From: Nitrospinota bacterium
GTDB lineage: Bacteria > Nitrospinota_A > UBA7883 > JADGGD01
NCBI GenBank assembly: GCA_015229165.1
Contig: JADGCD010000003.1
Location: forward strand, 1-41,006
DNA: 41,006 nt
Direction: 5' to 3'
Shown: positions 29,558 through 37,594 of the stretch, piece after piece
How the letters are laid out: each line of letters starts with the position of its first letter
Position numbering within the stretch: position 1 is the stretch's first letter
Notes under the pieces: model-generated
Told to the model about the DNA's origin: nothing
Database searches by the model: none
The model's input: only the letters and a program-made list of their open reading frames with translations
Translations under genes and position numbers: made by a program

Positions 29558-30583
29558 CTAGAACGTCAGCCGCACCCGCCACGTCGTATTGTTCTCGCCG
29601 CGATAGTAGAGGTAAAGCCGGTCTCCCTCCACCAGAAGTTCCGGCCCGTCGTAGCCGAAGCCGAGGGTGGGGTTTTCCAGTAATGGATTGCCGCTCCACC
29701 GTTTCCAACCCCGGTCGATATAGGCCGACCGGAGGATCGACGTCCCCCACCAACTCGACTCAAACCGGGGCGAACGCTCCGGCGTCACCGGCAACGCCGT
29801 CGCCCATTCATACGCCATGTAGTACCAGTTCCCCACCTTCACCACCGACGACCGGGCGCCGACGGTCCCGCTCTCCCATGCCTCGATCAGATCGAGAAAC
29901 GGTGTCGGCTGGCAGGTGAGCGCATCGAGCCGCTGCCCTGTGGCGTAGCCGATCCTGACGCTCCACGGTTCCCGCTTCGTCATGTGATACCAGACATGCC
30001 ACCGGCTCCCGTCGTGATACAGGGTCGGCGTGCCGACGTCGACGTCGGCGTAGTCAGCGCCGGGGGTGGGGACGCCCGGCATCAGCAGGCGCGACGGATC
30101 GTCGTCGGGGCGAATCGCCGGCCCCCGTTTCTCCCATGTCGTCCCGTCGCTCGACGTGGCCCAGCAGACGCTGTTAATGTCTTCGACGGCGGCTTTCCCT
30201 TCATAGAGCATGTGCCACGTTCCATCGACCTGCGCCACCGCCGGGAAGCTGGCCTGAAGCCGGTCGTACCACTCCCCTTTAAGCAAGACTTTGCCGCAAA
30301 AGGCGAAGGTCACTCCGTCTGACGAGGTGACATACCCGACGTCGTTCTCGGAGCCGTCGGTGTGGTCGATGAACCAGCCGCGCAGGAGGGGGCCGTCCCA
30401 TGCGAAGTGGGGGAAGTGGAAGCCGTCGATGGCCGCGCCGACCCGTTCGGCGGGGCCGACGGCGATGGAATGATCGAAGGGGGCGTCGGGGTTGAAGGAG
30501 TCGCCGGACGAGCCGCCGCACCGGGGGAGGGCCAGCCCCGCCGTCAGCAGGGCGGCCCCGCGCAAAAGCTGGCGCCGGTTCAT
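29558..30583 (-). CDS. Exported five-bladed beta-propeller protein, glycoside-hydrolase-43/32-like
   Basis: A 341-residue protein with a twin-arginine-like leader (MNRRQLLRGAALLTAGLALP). The mature part has repeated blade phrases typical of GH43/GH32/GH130-type propellers: VGYVTSSDGVTF, WHMLYEGKAAVEDINSVCWATSSDGTTW, WHVWYHMTK, IGYATGQ, YYMAYEWA and YDGPELLVEGDRLYLYYRG. Acidic candidates for catalysis are present (D in FDHSIAVG, E in YEGK and YEWA), but I cannot assign the triad. Its start overlaps the stop of the methyltransferase gene upstream by 4 nt (ATGA), so both are co-translated, suggesting a shared role in cell-surface sugar metabolism. A Cys at the end of the leader (LPRC) is not a good lipobox. 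Confidence 0.75.
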   Translation of the reverse strand: MNRRQLLRGAALLTAGLALPRCGGSSGDSFNPDAPFDHSIAVGPAERVGAAIDGFHFPHFAWDGPLLRGWFIDHTDGSENDVGYVTSSDGVTFAFCGKVLLKGEWYDRLQASFPAVAQVDGTWHMLYEGKAAVEDINSVCWATSSDGTTWEKRGPAIRPDDDPSRLLMPGVPTPGADYADVDVGTPTLYHDGSRWHVWYHMTKREPWSVRIGYATGQRLDALTCQPTPFLDLIEAWESGTVGARSSVVKVGNWYYMAYEWATALPVTPERSPRFESSWWGTSILRSAYIDRGWKRWSGNPLLENPTLGFGYDGPELLVEGDRLYLYYRGENNTTWRVRLTF

Positions 30584-31965
30584 TTCACCGCGACGACGGC
30601 GTAGTCCTGCGAACCGAAGAGCTGCATGTTAAGTATGGCGGCGGTCCGGTTGTACTCTTCTACCACCGGTTTCATCCACCCCGGCATGCCGCTGTCATGG
30701 GCCAGCCGCCCGAGCCGCATGTGGTCGGGGAAGGGATTGAGCCACTCGATGCGCACCTCCCGGAAGCCGCACCGTTGCAGGAGAAACTGGACCGCCATCG
30801 GGTGGACCGGCTTGTCGTGGCTGATGTCCAGATAGAAGGGGCCGGAGAGGGTGGCAAGGCTGGTGGGGTTCACCGTCTCGCAGGCCAGCGTCCCCCCGTG
30901 GGCCAGCTTGTCGTAGGCGGCCCGGAAGAAATCGACCATCACGTTCGACGGCAGATGCTCGATCACCTGAATGGCGCTGATCCCCCCCAGCGAACCGTCG
31001 GCCTGCCTCCCCAGCCAGCCGAGCAGATCGGCGTGTTCGACGGCGAGTCCCCGCTGTTTACACTCTTCCACCATCTCGTCGTTCAGGTCGATGCCGGTGG
31101 CGCCGATCCCGGCTTCGCGGTAGAGCTCCAGCAGCTCGCCCCGTCCGCAGCCGACGTCCACCACCGGGCCGGGGGCGTTTTTGAACCAGCCGGGGTAGAC
31201 GGCCAGTTTCTGGCGGATATCGTCGCGGCTGCCTCGATGCCGGTTCTCAAACAGGAGATAATCGAGGCTCTCGAACTTTTGGGCCTCGGCGGTGGCGGAG
31301 GCCAACGTCTCGGGGGCGCTCGACAATTTGTTCAGCAGCTCCACCACCCGGCGGCGCATGAAGATCACCTCCCGGTCGGCTTCGGCCATAACGCTGGAAA
31401 GCGTCGCCGCCTGCCGTTCCAGCGCGTCGGTCCGTTTTTCCCCGGCCAGCATCCGCGACTCCAGCCGCTCGGCCCGGAGCATGGCGCCGGTCATCCGGGC
31501 GGAGAGGTTGTTGAACTGCCGCTCGGCCGATTCGACGGCGCCTTTCATCTTGTCCAGCGCACGCAGGGTGTTGGCGTTGAACTCGGCCTGACGGGCAAGC
31601 TGGATGTTCAGCGTCGGCTGGACGAATTTTTGGAAGAGCTTCTTGTAGAGCGACACCAGCGAGCCCACGGCGCCGCCGCGCGGGGAGCCGGTATCGACCG
31701 GGCGGGTTACGTCCCATCCCTGGTCGAGTGCGGCGAAGATCCGGTTGCGGGCGTCCACGTCGTCGAAGAGGAGGGTGAAGTCCCGCTGGCTCTCGGTGAC
31801 GGCCAGCGTCAGATCGCGCAGGTAGGCGACTTCCTGATCGTCGTAGAGGCCGCGCGCCATTTTCTCGTCGATCCGGGCCCGGATACGCTCGGAGAGGGCG
31901 ACGGCGTCGATGTCGCCGGTGGCGGTGACAAAGGTTTTTTGGTCAGCGCCGGTCTCTTTAGTCAC
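30580..31965 (-). CDS. Coiled-coil class I SAM-dependent methyltransferase (WbdD-like)
   Basis: A 461-residue cytoplasmic protein. The N-terminal half is helical and charged, with a coiled coil at about 120-215 (FNANTLRALDKMKGAVESAERQF; MRRRVVELLNKL). The C-terminal half (from about 255) is a Rossmann methyltransferase: motif I VVDVGCGRGELLELY, acidic end of strand 2 GIDLNDEMV, AIQVIEHL and LACETVNP. This order resembles O-antigen chain-length enzymes such as WbdD and related LPS methyltransferases, which cap polysaccharides. Here there is no kinase domain. It is followed, with a 4-nt overlap, by the exported propeller protein, and preceded by ybgC nine bases away on the same strand. Confidence 0.85.
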   Translation of the reverse strand: MTKETGADQKTFVTATGDIDAVALSERIRARIDEKMARGLYDDQEVAYLRDLTLAVTESQRDFTLLFDDVDARNRIFAALDQGWDVTRPVDTGSPRGGAVGSLVSLYKKLFQKFVQPTLNIQLARQAEFNANTLRALDKMKGAVESAERQFNNLSARMTGAMLRAERLESRMLAGEKRTDALERQAATLSSVMAEADREVIFMRRRVVELLNKLSSAPETLASATAEAQKFESLDYLLFENRHRGSRDDIRQKLAVYPGWFKNAPGPVVDVGCGRGELLELYREAGIGATGIDLNDEMVEECKQRGLAVEHADLLGWLGRQADGSLGGISAIQVIEHLPSNVMVDFFRAAYDKLAHGGTLACETVNPTSLATLSGPFYLDISHDKPVHPMAVQFLLQRCGFREVRIEWLNPFPDHMRLGRLAHDSGMPGWMKPVVEEYNRTAAILNMQLFGSQDYAVVAVK

Positions 31966-31974
31966 GCGTCTTCC

Positions 31975-32376
31975 TCAAGTTATCAGAGTCAGTATCTCGT
32001 CGGGTATCCGCCGGGGGCGCATGGTTTCGTTCAGGCAGGCCATGTCGGTCCGCCCGGTCACCAGCCGCTCGCCGTCGGCGGGACGTATGATGATATAGCC
32101 GAACGAAAGGCGCGTTCCCCGGGTCACGGTCAGGGTCGTCTCCACCTCGATCAGGTCGCCATAGACCGCCGGTCGGCGGTAGTCGGCCTCAGCGTGGGTG
32201 ACGGCGAAAGTGACCCCCTTCCTGACCCACTCCGCCGGATCGACGCCGCGCGATTTAAGAAGCTGCGTCCGGGCCCGCTCGAAGTATTTCAGGTAATTGG
32301 CGTAGTATACCACCCCGCCGGTGTCGGTGTCTTCGTAGTAGATTTCGACTGGCGTGACGTGCGGGCGCTCACTCAT
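31975..32376 (-). CDS. ybgC: YbgC-type acyl-CoA thioesterase
   Basis: A 133-residue hotdog-fold thioesterase. The family motif Y-x-D-T-D-x-x-G-V-V-Y-Y-A-N-Y is present as YYEDTDTGGVVYYANYLKYFERAR, with the catalytic aspartate. YbgC hydrolyses short- or medium-chain acyl-CoA or acyl-ACP and in many bacteria belongs to the Tol-Pal cluster, which is not seen here. The start at 32376 lies inside the end of mazG (8-nt overlap, ATGAGTGA), with AAAAAG upstream; an upstream extension would add 13 Arg-rich residues within mazG. Confidence 0.92.
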   Translation of the reverse strand: MSERPHVTPVEIYYEDTDTGGVVYYANYLKYFERARTQLLKSRGVDPAEWVRKGVTFAVTHAEADYRRPAVYGDLIEVETTLTVTRGTRLSFGYIIIRPADGERLVTGRTDMACLNETMRPRRIPDEILTLIT

Positions 32377-33145
32377 TCTTTTTCGCCTCGTCCCAGAGGG
32401 CATCCATCTCTGCAAGCGTCGCCTCCCCCAGCTCCTTCCCGCTGGCTTCGATGCGGGCTTCGACGTGGGCGAAGCGGCGGATGAACTTGCCGATGGTTTT
32501 CCGCAGCGCCTCTTCGGGGTTGACCTCCATGAACCGGGCGACGTTGACGAGGGAGAAGAGAAGGTCGCCCAGCTCTTCTTCCATATGTTTCACGTCCCGC
32601 TCGGCGAAGGCGGCGCGGAACTCGGCCAACTCTTCCTCCACCTTCTCGAAGGCGCCGTCGACGTTGGCCCAGTCGAAACCGGCGCGGGCGGCTTTCTTGC
32701 CGATCTTGTAGGCCCGCGCGAGGCTCGGCATGGCGGCGGGGACGCCGTCGAGGGCCGAGGTGCGCTCTTTATGCCCTTCTTCGGTCTTCTTGATCTTCTC
32801 CCACTGGGTGACGACGGCGCCGGGGGTGGGGGCGTGGGCTGCGCCGAAAACATGGGGGTGTCGGCGGATCAATTTGTCGCTGATGGCGTGGCAGACGTCG
32901 GCGGCGGTGAAGTCGCCCCGCTCGTGGGCGAGTTGCGCATGGAAGACGACTTGCAAGATGAGGTCGCCCAGCTCGTCCCGCAGGGTGGGCATGGAGCCGC
33001 CGTCGATGGCTTCAAGAACTTCGTAGGTCTCTTCAAGAAGGTAGGGCTTCAGGCTCTCGTGGGTCTGTTCGGCGTCCCACGGACAACCACCGGGCGAACG
33101 CAACCGCGCCATCACCCCCACCAACCGGTCAAACGCTTCGGACAT
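32369..33145 (-). CDS. mazG: Nucleoside triphosphate pyrophosphohydrolase MazG
   Basis: A 258-residue protein matching full-length two-domain MazG. First domain: FDRLVGVMARLRSPGGCPWDAEQTHESLKPYLLEETYEV and LRDELGDLILQVVFHA with the E-x-x-E and E-x-x-D metal ligands. Second domain: FEKVEEELAEF and EEELGDLLFSLVNVARF. It hydrolyses non-canonical NTPs and some (p)ppGpp to NMP and pyrophosphate. The start at 33145 has AAGAAGG upstream, at the edge of an A/T-rich inverted repeat. It overlaps ybgC. Confidence 0.95.
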   Translation of the reverse strand: MSEAFDRLVGVMARLRSPGGCPWDAEQTHESLKPYLLEETYEVLEAIDGGSMPTLRDELGDLILQVVFHAQLAHERGDFTAADVCHAISDKLIRRHPHVFGAAHAPTPGAVVTQWEKIKKTEEGHKERTSALDGVPAAMPSLARAYKIGKKAARAGFDWANVDGAFEKVEEELAEFRAAFAERDVKHMEEELGDLLFSLVNVARFMEVNPEEALRKTIGKFIRRFAHVEARIEASGKELGEATLAEMDALWDEAKKNE

Positions 33146-33156
33146 GGGATAGGAAC

Positions 33157-33279
33157 CTTCTTTTTCTTTGGAAAGAAAAAGAAGCAAAAAGAAACTCCCC
33201 CATTTGGCTCAGGGGGTGAATCCACCTCCTGAGCCAAATGAAAGGAAAGGCTCTTTCGCTTCGTTTCCGTTCAAACGAA
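33157..33279. repeat. Three adjacent inverted repeats between mazG and a lipoprotein gene
   Basis: First: CTTCTTTTTCTTT (33157-33169), GG, AAAGAAAAAGAAG (33172-33184), perfect. Second: CATTTGGCTCAGG (33201-33213) and CCTGAGCCAAATG (33228-33240), perfect, with further GGTG/CACC pairing inside. Third: TTCGTTT (33260-33266) and AAACGAA (33273-33279). They lie in a 290-base divergent gap without an evident gene. The A/T-rich first repeat next to a G/C-mixed second one looks like a dispersed intergenic element, but no second copy occurs in this window. Confidence 0.6.
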
Positions 33280-33435
33280 AACGAGGGCACTATACCATGC
33301 CGGAAGCGTTGGCCCGAGGGGGGGGGCGCCGGTCAGCCCTGCGTCGGCAGGGGATGGAAGATTTCCGCAGAAGCGCAGAAGTGCTACAATCACGGCCCAT
33401 TCGGGAATATTCTCTCCATTCGCCAAGGAGCGACC

Positions 33436-35139
33436 ATGCGATCCTTCGTCAGAGCTTTTGCCGTTCTCTCCCTTTCCTTCTCCCTCGGAGCTTGCGGCGG
33501 TTCTTCGACCAGCAGCGCTCCCCCCGCCCGGACGGCGGCCCAACTCGACAGCGGGACCTATTACGCCGGGATGCTCCTCTACGCCAAGGAGGTCTCCCAG
33601 CTCGCCGACGGGGCGGTGATCGGCTACCGTCTCACCGACAGCGACGGCACGCGGGTCGTCGAGCGGATCGGCGTCATGACCATCGACCATGTCGACGCCG
33701 ACGGCCTCACCTACACCTGGCATACCTACGGCACCGACATGAAGAGCAAGCGCGACGGCGGAACGGTCACCCTCACGACCGACGGCGACGGGGGCGACCT
33801 GGACAACGACGGGGAGCGGGACCTCCACTACGTCTCCCCCCCCGCCCCCCGCGACGGCCTCACCGACGAGCGGTATCTCAAACTCGCCTTCCACCGCGCC
33901 CCCAAGCGGGCCAAGCGGATCAGCTTCCGGATCATAGACAACGGCCAGAGCGCGCCCGTTGTCGCCGCCCGTCCCATACTCCAGTTTGGCCATGACGGAA
34001 AGATGCTCCTCTTCGACCGGGAGCTGACCGTCGTCAACGAATACGCCAATAAACGGGTCGAGTACGCCGCCCACCCGGCGGTCGATCTGCTCCGCAAGGA
34101 CGACCTCCTCATCGTCGACCGGCGGATCTCGCTGGAGCAGGCCCAGGCGGCCGCCAACGCGGCGAACCGCGCCTACCGAACGTCCCCTCGTCTCTCGAAG
34201 GACGGCCTCGGCGGCGTCTCCAACAGTTGGTGTTGCGGCATCGACGACATCATCAGTACCGTCACGACGGTCGTGAACACGGTGGGAGGGGTCGTCGTGA
34301 CCGCCGGAGATGACATCGCGGATGAAGCGACGCAAGTGTGGGACGGGCTGAGCGCCTTTTGGGGGGCGATCCAGAACATCAGCTACAGCGGAACCCCCAT
34401 TTCGCTGAGCGGCGTCACCTTCCGCCAGGGGCCGCCCCTTCTGGCCGGGCGCGCTGGGGGTGGCGGCGCCGCCGCCTTCTCCGACGGAGCTATCGACGTG
34501 GCGATCTCCCTGGGCCTGGAGATGGACCTCGATGTCAACATCTCCCTGGACCCGATCACCTTCGCCACCGATCTCATCAACAGCAGTCCGTCGTTTAACG
34601 CCTTTGGCATCTCCACGACCTGGTCCCCCAGCGTGGCCACGACGATCACGTTCAACAACCTCACCCAGGAATACAGCAAAGAGTTCCACCTCCCCGCCTC
34701 CGCGTCGATCCCGATCGGCGACACCCCGCTCTCCCTCACGCCGGTCATCGTCGGCTTCCAAGTCGATTGCACCCCGACGTCCGGCCCGATGAACGGCTCC
34801 CTCCAGTTCAGCAACTCCGCCTCCCTCACCGCCGGCTTCGAGTCGGGCTCGTTCACGGCGTCGGGGAACACGCCCCCCACACAGGCCTCGCAGGACGCGC
34901 TCACCGATGCCAATGGCGCCACGTGCAGCGTCTCCATAGGTCCGGGAACGGAGCTTACGGCGGCGCAGATCGTCCACTTCCCGCTCACCAACTGGTTTAG
35001 CACCGCGTTCACCTCCGGCCTCTACTGGACGGAGGTGGAGCTCCAGGCGGGGATGTCGGTCGGCTACAAGGGGGTCACGGTGTGGGACATCGATCTGGGG
35101 ACCATTTACAGTGAGCTTCTGAACATGAGCAGCTACTGA
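33436..35139 (+). CDS. Large lipoprotein of unknown function
   Basis: A 567-residue lipoprotein: lipobox LGAC after a hydrophobic signal gives a lipidated Cys at about residue 20, followed by a Gly/Ser/Thr linker. The mature protein is beta-rich. An early segment has an acidic glycine loop (DGDGGDLDNDGERDL) that may bind calcium. A middle stretch (about 255-300) has VTTVVNTVGGVVVTAGDDIADEATQVW, suggesting a membrane-interacting helix, and the last third has regular strands (DVAISLGLEMDLDVNISL, ATTITFNNLTQEYSKEF). I recognise no family. AAGGAG lies five bases before the ATG at 33436; a TACAAT-type -10 element stands at about 33383. A strong terminator-like hairpin follows. Confidence 0.75.
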   Translation: MRSFVRAFAVLSLSFSLGACGGSSTSSAPPARTAAQLDSGTYYAGMLLYAKEVSQLADGAVIGYRLTDSDGTRVVERIGVMTIDHVDADGLTYTWHTYGTDMKSKRDGGTVTLTTDGDGGDLDNDGERDLHYVSPPAPRDGLTDERYLKLAFHRAPKRAKRISFRIIDNGQSAPVVAARPILQFGHDGKMLLFDRELTVVNEYANKRVEYAAHPAVDLLRKDDLLIVDRRISLEQAQAAANAANRAYRTSPRLSKDGLGGVSNSWCCGIDDIISTVTTVVNTVGGVVVTAGDDIADEATQVWDGLSAFWGAIQNISYSGTPISLSGVTFRQGPPLLAGRAGGGGAAAFSDGAIDVAISLGLEMDLDVNISLDPITFATDLINSSPSFNAFGISTTWSPSVATTITFNNLTQEYSKEFHLPASASIPIGDTPLSLTPVIVGFQVDCTPTSGPMNGSLQFSNSASLTAGFESGSFTASGNTPPTQASQDALTDANGATCSVSIGPGTELTAAQIVHFPLTNWFSTAFTSGLYWTEVELQAGMSVGYKGVTVWDIDLGTIYSELLNMSSY

Positions 35140-35152
35140 GGAACCCGCACGG

Positions 35153-35189
35153 CGCGCCCCCCGGTCCGCAGGGGCCGGGGGGCGCGTTT
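35153..35189. terminator. Bidirectional terminator-like hairpin
   Basis: CGCGCCCCCCGG (35153-35164) pairs perfectly with CCGGGGGGCGCG (35175-35186), followed on the plus strand by TTTCGTTT. It lies between the convergent stops of the large lipoprotein and the chagasin-like gene. Confidence 0.75.
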
Positions 35190-35192
35190 CGT

Positions 35193-35615
35193 TTACGACG
35201 AGGCGGAGCAGCTGACGGAGCCGCGGCGGACGTGGATGGTGAGGCGCCAGGTGTCGGCGGGGACGGGGTTCTCCTCCCACGCCCGGACATATTCCAGCCG
35301 GATCGTGGTCGTCCCCTGCCCCACCGCCCGGAAGACCCAGGTCTCGGTCCCTCCGGCGCCGACGGCGTCGCTGTCGCTCTCCTGATAGTCGCTGCCGACG
35401 AGGGTGACGAATTCCTCCTCCAGCGGTTCGGCCAGGCGCCACTGGTAGCCGGTGGAGGGGTTTGACGGCAGCTCCACGCCGAACCGCTCCCGCGTGAGGA
35501 CTTCCGCGCCGCTTACGTCCCGGTCGTACATGCGGGTGTCTTCGCTGCGGACCGACGAGCCGCAGGCGACGAACAACAGGGCCAGCAACGCCCATCCGCT
35601 CCAGCGCATTCTCAT
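35193..35615 (-). CDS. Chagasin-like (I42) cysteine-protease inhibitor, lipoprotein
   Basis: A 140-residue protein with a lipoprotein signal (lipobox FVAC, Cys about 18). The mature domain carries the three loops of the I42 family in order: NPSTGYQW (usual NPTTGY), GAGGTETWVF (usual GxGG), and RAWEE (usual RPW). Such inhibitors block papain-like cysteine proteases with these loops. RAW instead of RPW is a mild change. AGGAGG precedes the start at 35615. Lipidation would place it on the inner or outer membrane, facing the periplasm or outside. The exported transglutaminase-like protein of this window has the papain fold, but a link is speculative. Confidence 0.85.
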   Translation of the reverse strand: MRMRWSGWALLALLFVACGSSVRSEDTRMYDRDVSGAEVLTRERFGVELPSNPSTGYQWRLAEPLEEEFVTLVGSDYQESDSDAVGAGGTETWVFRAVGQGTTTIRLEYVRAWEENPVPADTWRLTIHVRRGSVSCSASS

Positions 35616-35711
35616 GGCGGCGAACCTCCTGACTCCAGTCTACTACCGAATCGCCCCCCCATCGGGTACAATGACCCTTTTCACCGACACCTGCGAAAGG
35701 CGCCCAGACCC

Positions 35712-37403
35712 ATGCGAAGCGACCGCGTCAAAAAGGGGATCGAGAAAGCCCCCGCCCGCTCCCTCCTCTACGCCACCGGCGTCACCGAAGCGGGGATGAA
35801 GAGCCCCTTCGTGGCCGTCATCTCCTCCTTCACCGACATCATCCCCGGCCACATCGGTTTCCGCGACCTGGAGCGGGCCATCGAGCGGGGGATCCACACC
35901 GGCGGCGGGCAGGCGTTCCTGTCGTCCGTCCCCGGCGTCTGCGACGGCATCGCCATGGGGCATGTGGGAATGCACTATTCGCTCCCCACCCGGGATCTGA
36001 TCGCCGACATGATCGAGTGCGTCGTCACGGCGCACGCATTCGACGGCATGGTGATGCTGACCAACTGCGACAAGATCACCCCCGGCATGCTGATGGCCGC
36101 CGCCCGGCTGAACATCCCCACGGTCATCGTCACCGCCGGGCCGATGATGGCAGGGGTTCACCGGCAACAGCGTCGCTCGCTGGTGCGCGACACGTTCGAG
36201 GCCATCGGCCAGGTGCAGGCGGGGACCATGAGCGTCGAAGAGATGGTCGCGCTGGAAAAGGAAGCCTGCCCCGGACCCGGCTCCTGCTCCGGCATGTACA
36301 CCGCCAACACCATGGCCTGCGTCACCGAGTCGATCGGCATGTCGATCACCGGTTGCGCCACGGCGCTGGCGGTCTCGGGCAAGAAACGGCGCATGGCCTT
36401 CGACTCGGGGGTCATGGTGATGGACCTGATCAAGCGGGACATCAAGCCGCGCGACATCATGACCAAAGCCGCCTTCGAGAACGCCATCCGGCTCGATCTG
36501 GCGCTGGGAGGCTCCACCAACACAGCCTTGCACATTCCGGCCATCGCGCACGAGGTGGGGGTGAACGTCGGCATGGGCGACTTCGACCGGCTGGGGCGGA
36601 CCACGCCGCAGATCTGCTCCATCCGCCCCGGCGGCGAGGATTTCATCGAGGACATCGAATACGCAGGGGGGCTGCCTGCGGTCATGAAGGAGCTGAAAAC
36701 GATCCTGAACGACGAGGCGACCATCAACGGGACGTCGATCCACCAGATCTGCGACGCCGCCCGCAACGACAACCGGGCGGTCATCCACCCCATGGCCGAC
36801 GCCTTCAAGCCGGAGGGGGGGATCGCCTGTCTGAAGGGGAATCTTGCCCCCGACGGATGCGTGGTCAAGCAGTCGGCGGTGGCGCCGGAGATGATGAAGT
36901 TCACCGGCAAGGCCATCTGTTTCGACAGCGAAGAGAAAGCCTACGAGGCGGCGCTGGCCGGGAAAGTGAAGCCGGGGCATGCCGTCATCGTCCGCTACGA
37001 AGGGCCCAAGGGGGGGCCTGGCATGCGGGAGATGCTGGCCACCACGGCGGCGATCACCGGCATGGGGCTGTCGAAATCGGTGGCGCTCATCACCGACGGC
37101 CGCTTCTCCGGCGGCACGCGCGGCCCCTGCATCGGCCATGTCTCGCCGGAGGCGATGGCGGGGGGCCCGCTGGCGCTGGTGAAAAACGGCGACCTGATCG
37201 AGATCGACATCCCGAAGCGAAAGATCGAGCTGAAAGTCTCCGCCGCCGAGCTGGCCAAACGGCGAGCGGCGTGGAAGGCGCCCAAGCCGAAGATCACCAG
37301 CGGCTATCTGGTCCGCTACGCCGACTCGGTGACCAGCGCCGCCACCGGCGGCGTTCACCTGCCGCAGGCCCAGTTGGTCAAGAAGAGCGGAAAGAAAAAA
37401 TAG
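35712..37403 (+). CDS. ilvD: Dihydroxy-acid dehydratase
   Basis: A 563-residue enzyme of branched-chain amino acid synthesis; it dehydrates 2,3-dihydroxy-isovalerate and 2,3-dihydroxy-3-methylvalerate. Iron-sulfur ligands are visible in SVPGVCDGIAMGH, MLTNCDKITPGM and CPGPGSCSGMYTANTM; other family segments are LALGGSTNTALHIPAIA, GPKGGPGMREML and ITDGRFSGGTRGPCIGHVSPEA. Length and order match IlvD throughout. The ribosome-binding site is weak; a TACAAT-type -10 element lies at about 35665. An intrinsic terminator follows 21 bases after the stop, so it is probably transcribed alone. Confidence 0.97.
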   Translation: MRSDRVKKGIEKAPARSLLYATGVTEAGMKSPFVAVISSFTDIIPGHIGFRDLERAIERGIHTGGGQAFLSSVPGVCDGIAMGHVGMHYSLPTRDLIADMIECVVTAHAFDGMVMLTNCDKITPGMLMAAARLNIPTVIVTAGPMMAGVHRQQRRSLVRDTFEAIGQVQAGTMSVEEMVALEKEACPGPGSCSGMYTANTMACVTESIGMSITGCATALAVSGKKRRMAFDSGVMVMDLIKRDIKPRDIMTKAAFENAIRLDLALGGSTNTALHIPAIAHEVGVNVGMGDFDRLGRTTPQICSIRPGGEDFIEDIEYAGGLPAVMKELKTILNDEATINGTSIHQICDAARNDNRAVIHPMADAFKPEGGIACLKGNLAPDGCVVKQSAVAPEMMKFTGKAICFDSEEKAYEAALAGKVKPGHAVIVRYEGPKGGPGMREMLATTAAITGMGLSKSVALITDGRFSGGTRGPCIGHVSPEAMAGGPLALVKNGDLIEIDIPKRKIELKVSAAELAKRRAAWKAPKPKITSGYLVRYADSVTSAATGGVHLPQAQLVKKSGKKK

Positions 37404-37424
37404 CCGCCCCCTGCGCATGTTCGA

Positions 37425-37456
37425 AGGCCCGGCCGGTTTCCCGGTCGGGCCTTTTT
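37425..37456 (+). terminator. Intrinsic terminator of ilvD
   Basis: AAGGCCCGGCCGG (37425-37437), loop TTT, CCGGTCGGGCCTT (37441-37453) with one G-U pair, continuing into TTTTT. A classical rho-independent terminator. Confidence 0.92.
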
Positions 37457-37594
37457 GTGGACGGCGCCTCTACGAGTGCGTCCGTCGTCTTCGCCGACTC
37501 CGTCTCGACCGATCAATATCTCCCCTCAGAGGCGGTTCCCCCCTTCCTCCAATTGCGCTACCATGAGGCCATCGTCAACACCGGACCGAAACCG

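Noticed and set aside
33271..35595. A 774-residue open frame antisense to the large lipoprotein
   Set aside because: Composition is typical of antisense shadow frames, and the plus-strand gene has a good ribosome-binding site and lipoprotein signal.
36017..37594. Long upstream extension of the acyl-CoA ligase frame through ilvD
   Set aside because: It runs through ilvD in a second frame and across the ilvD terminator; the ligase fold begins at 37595.
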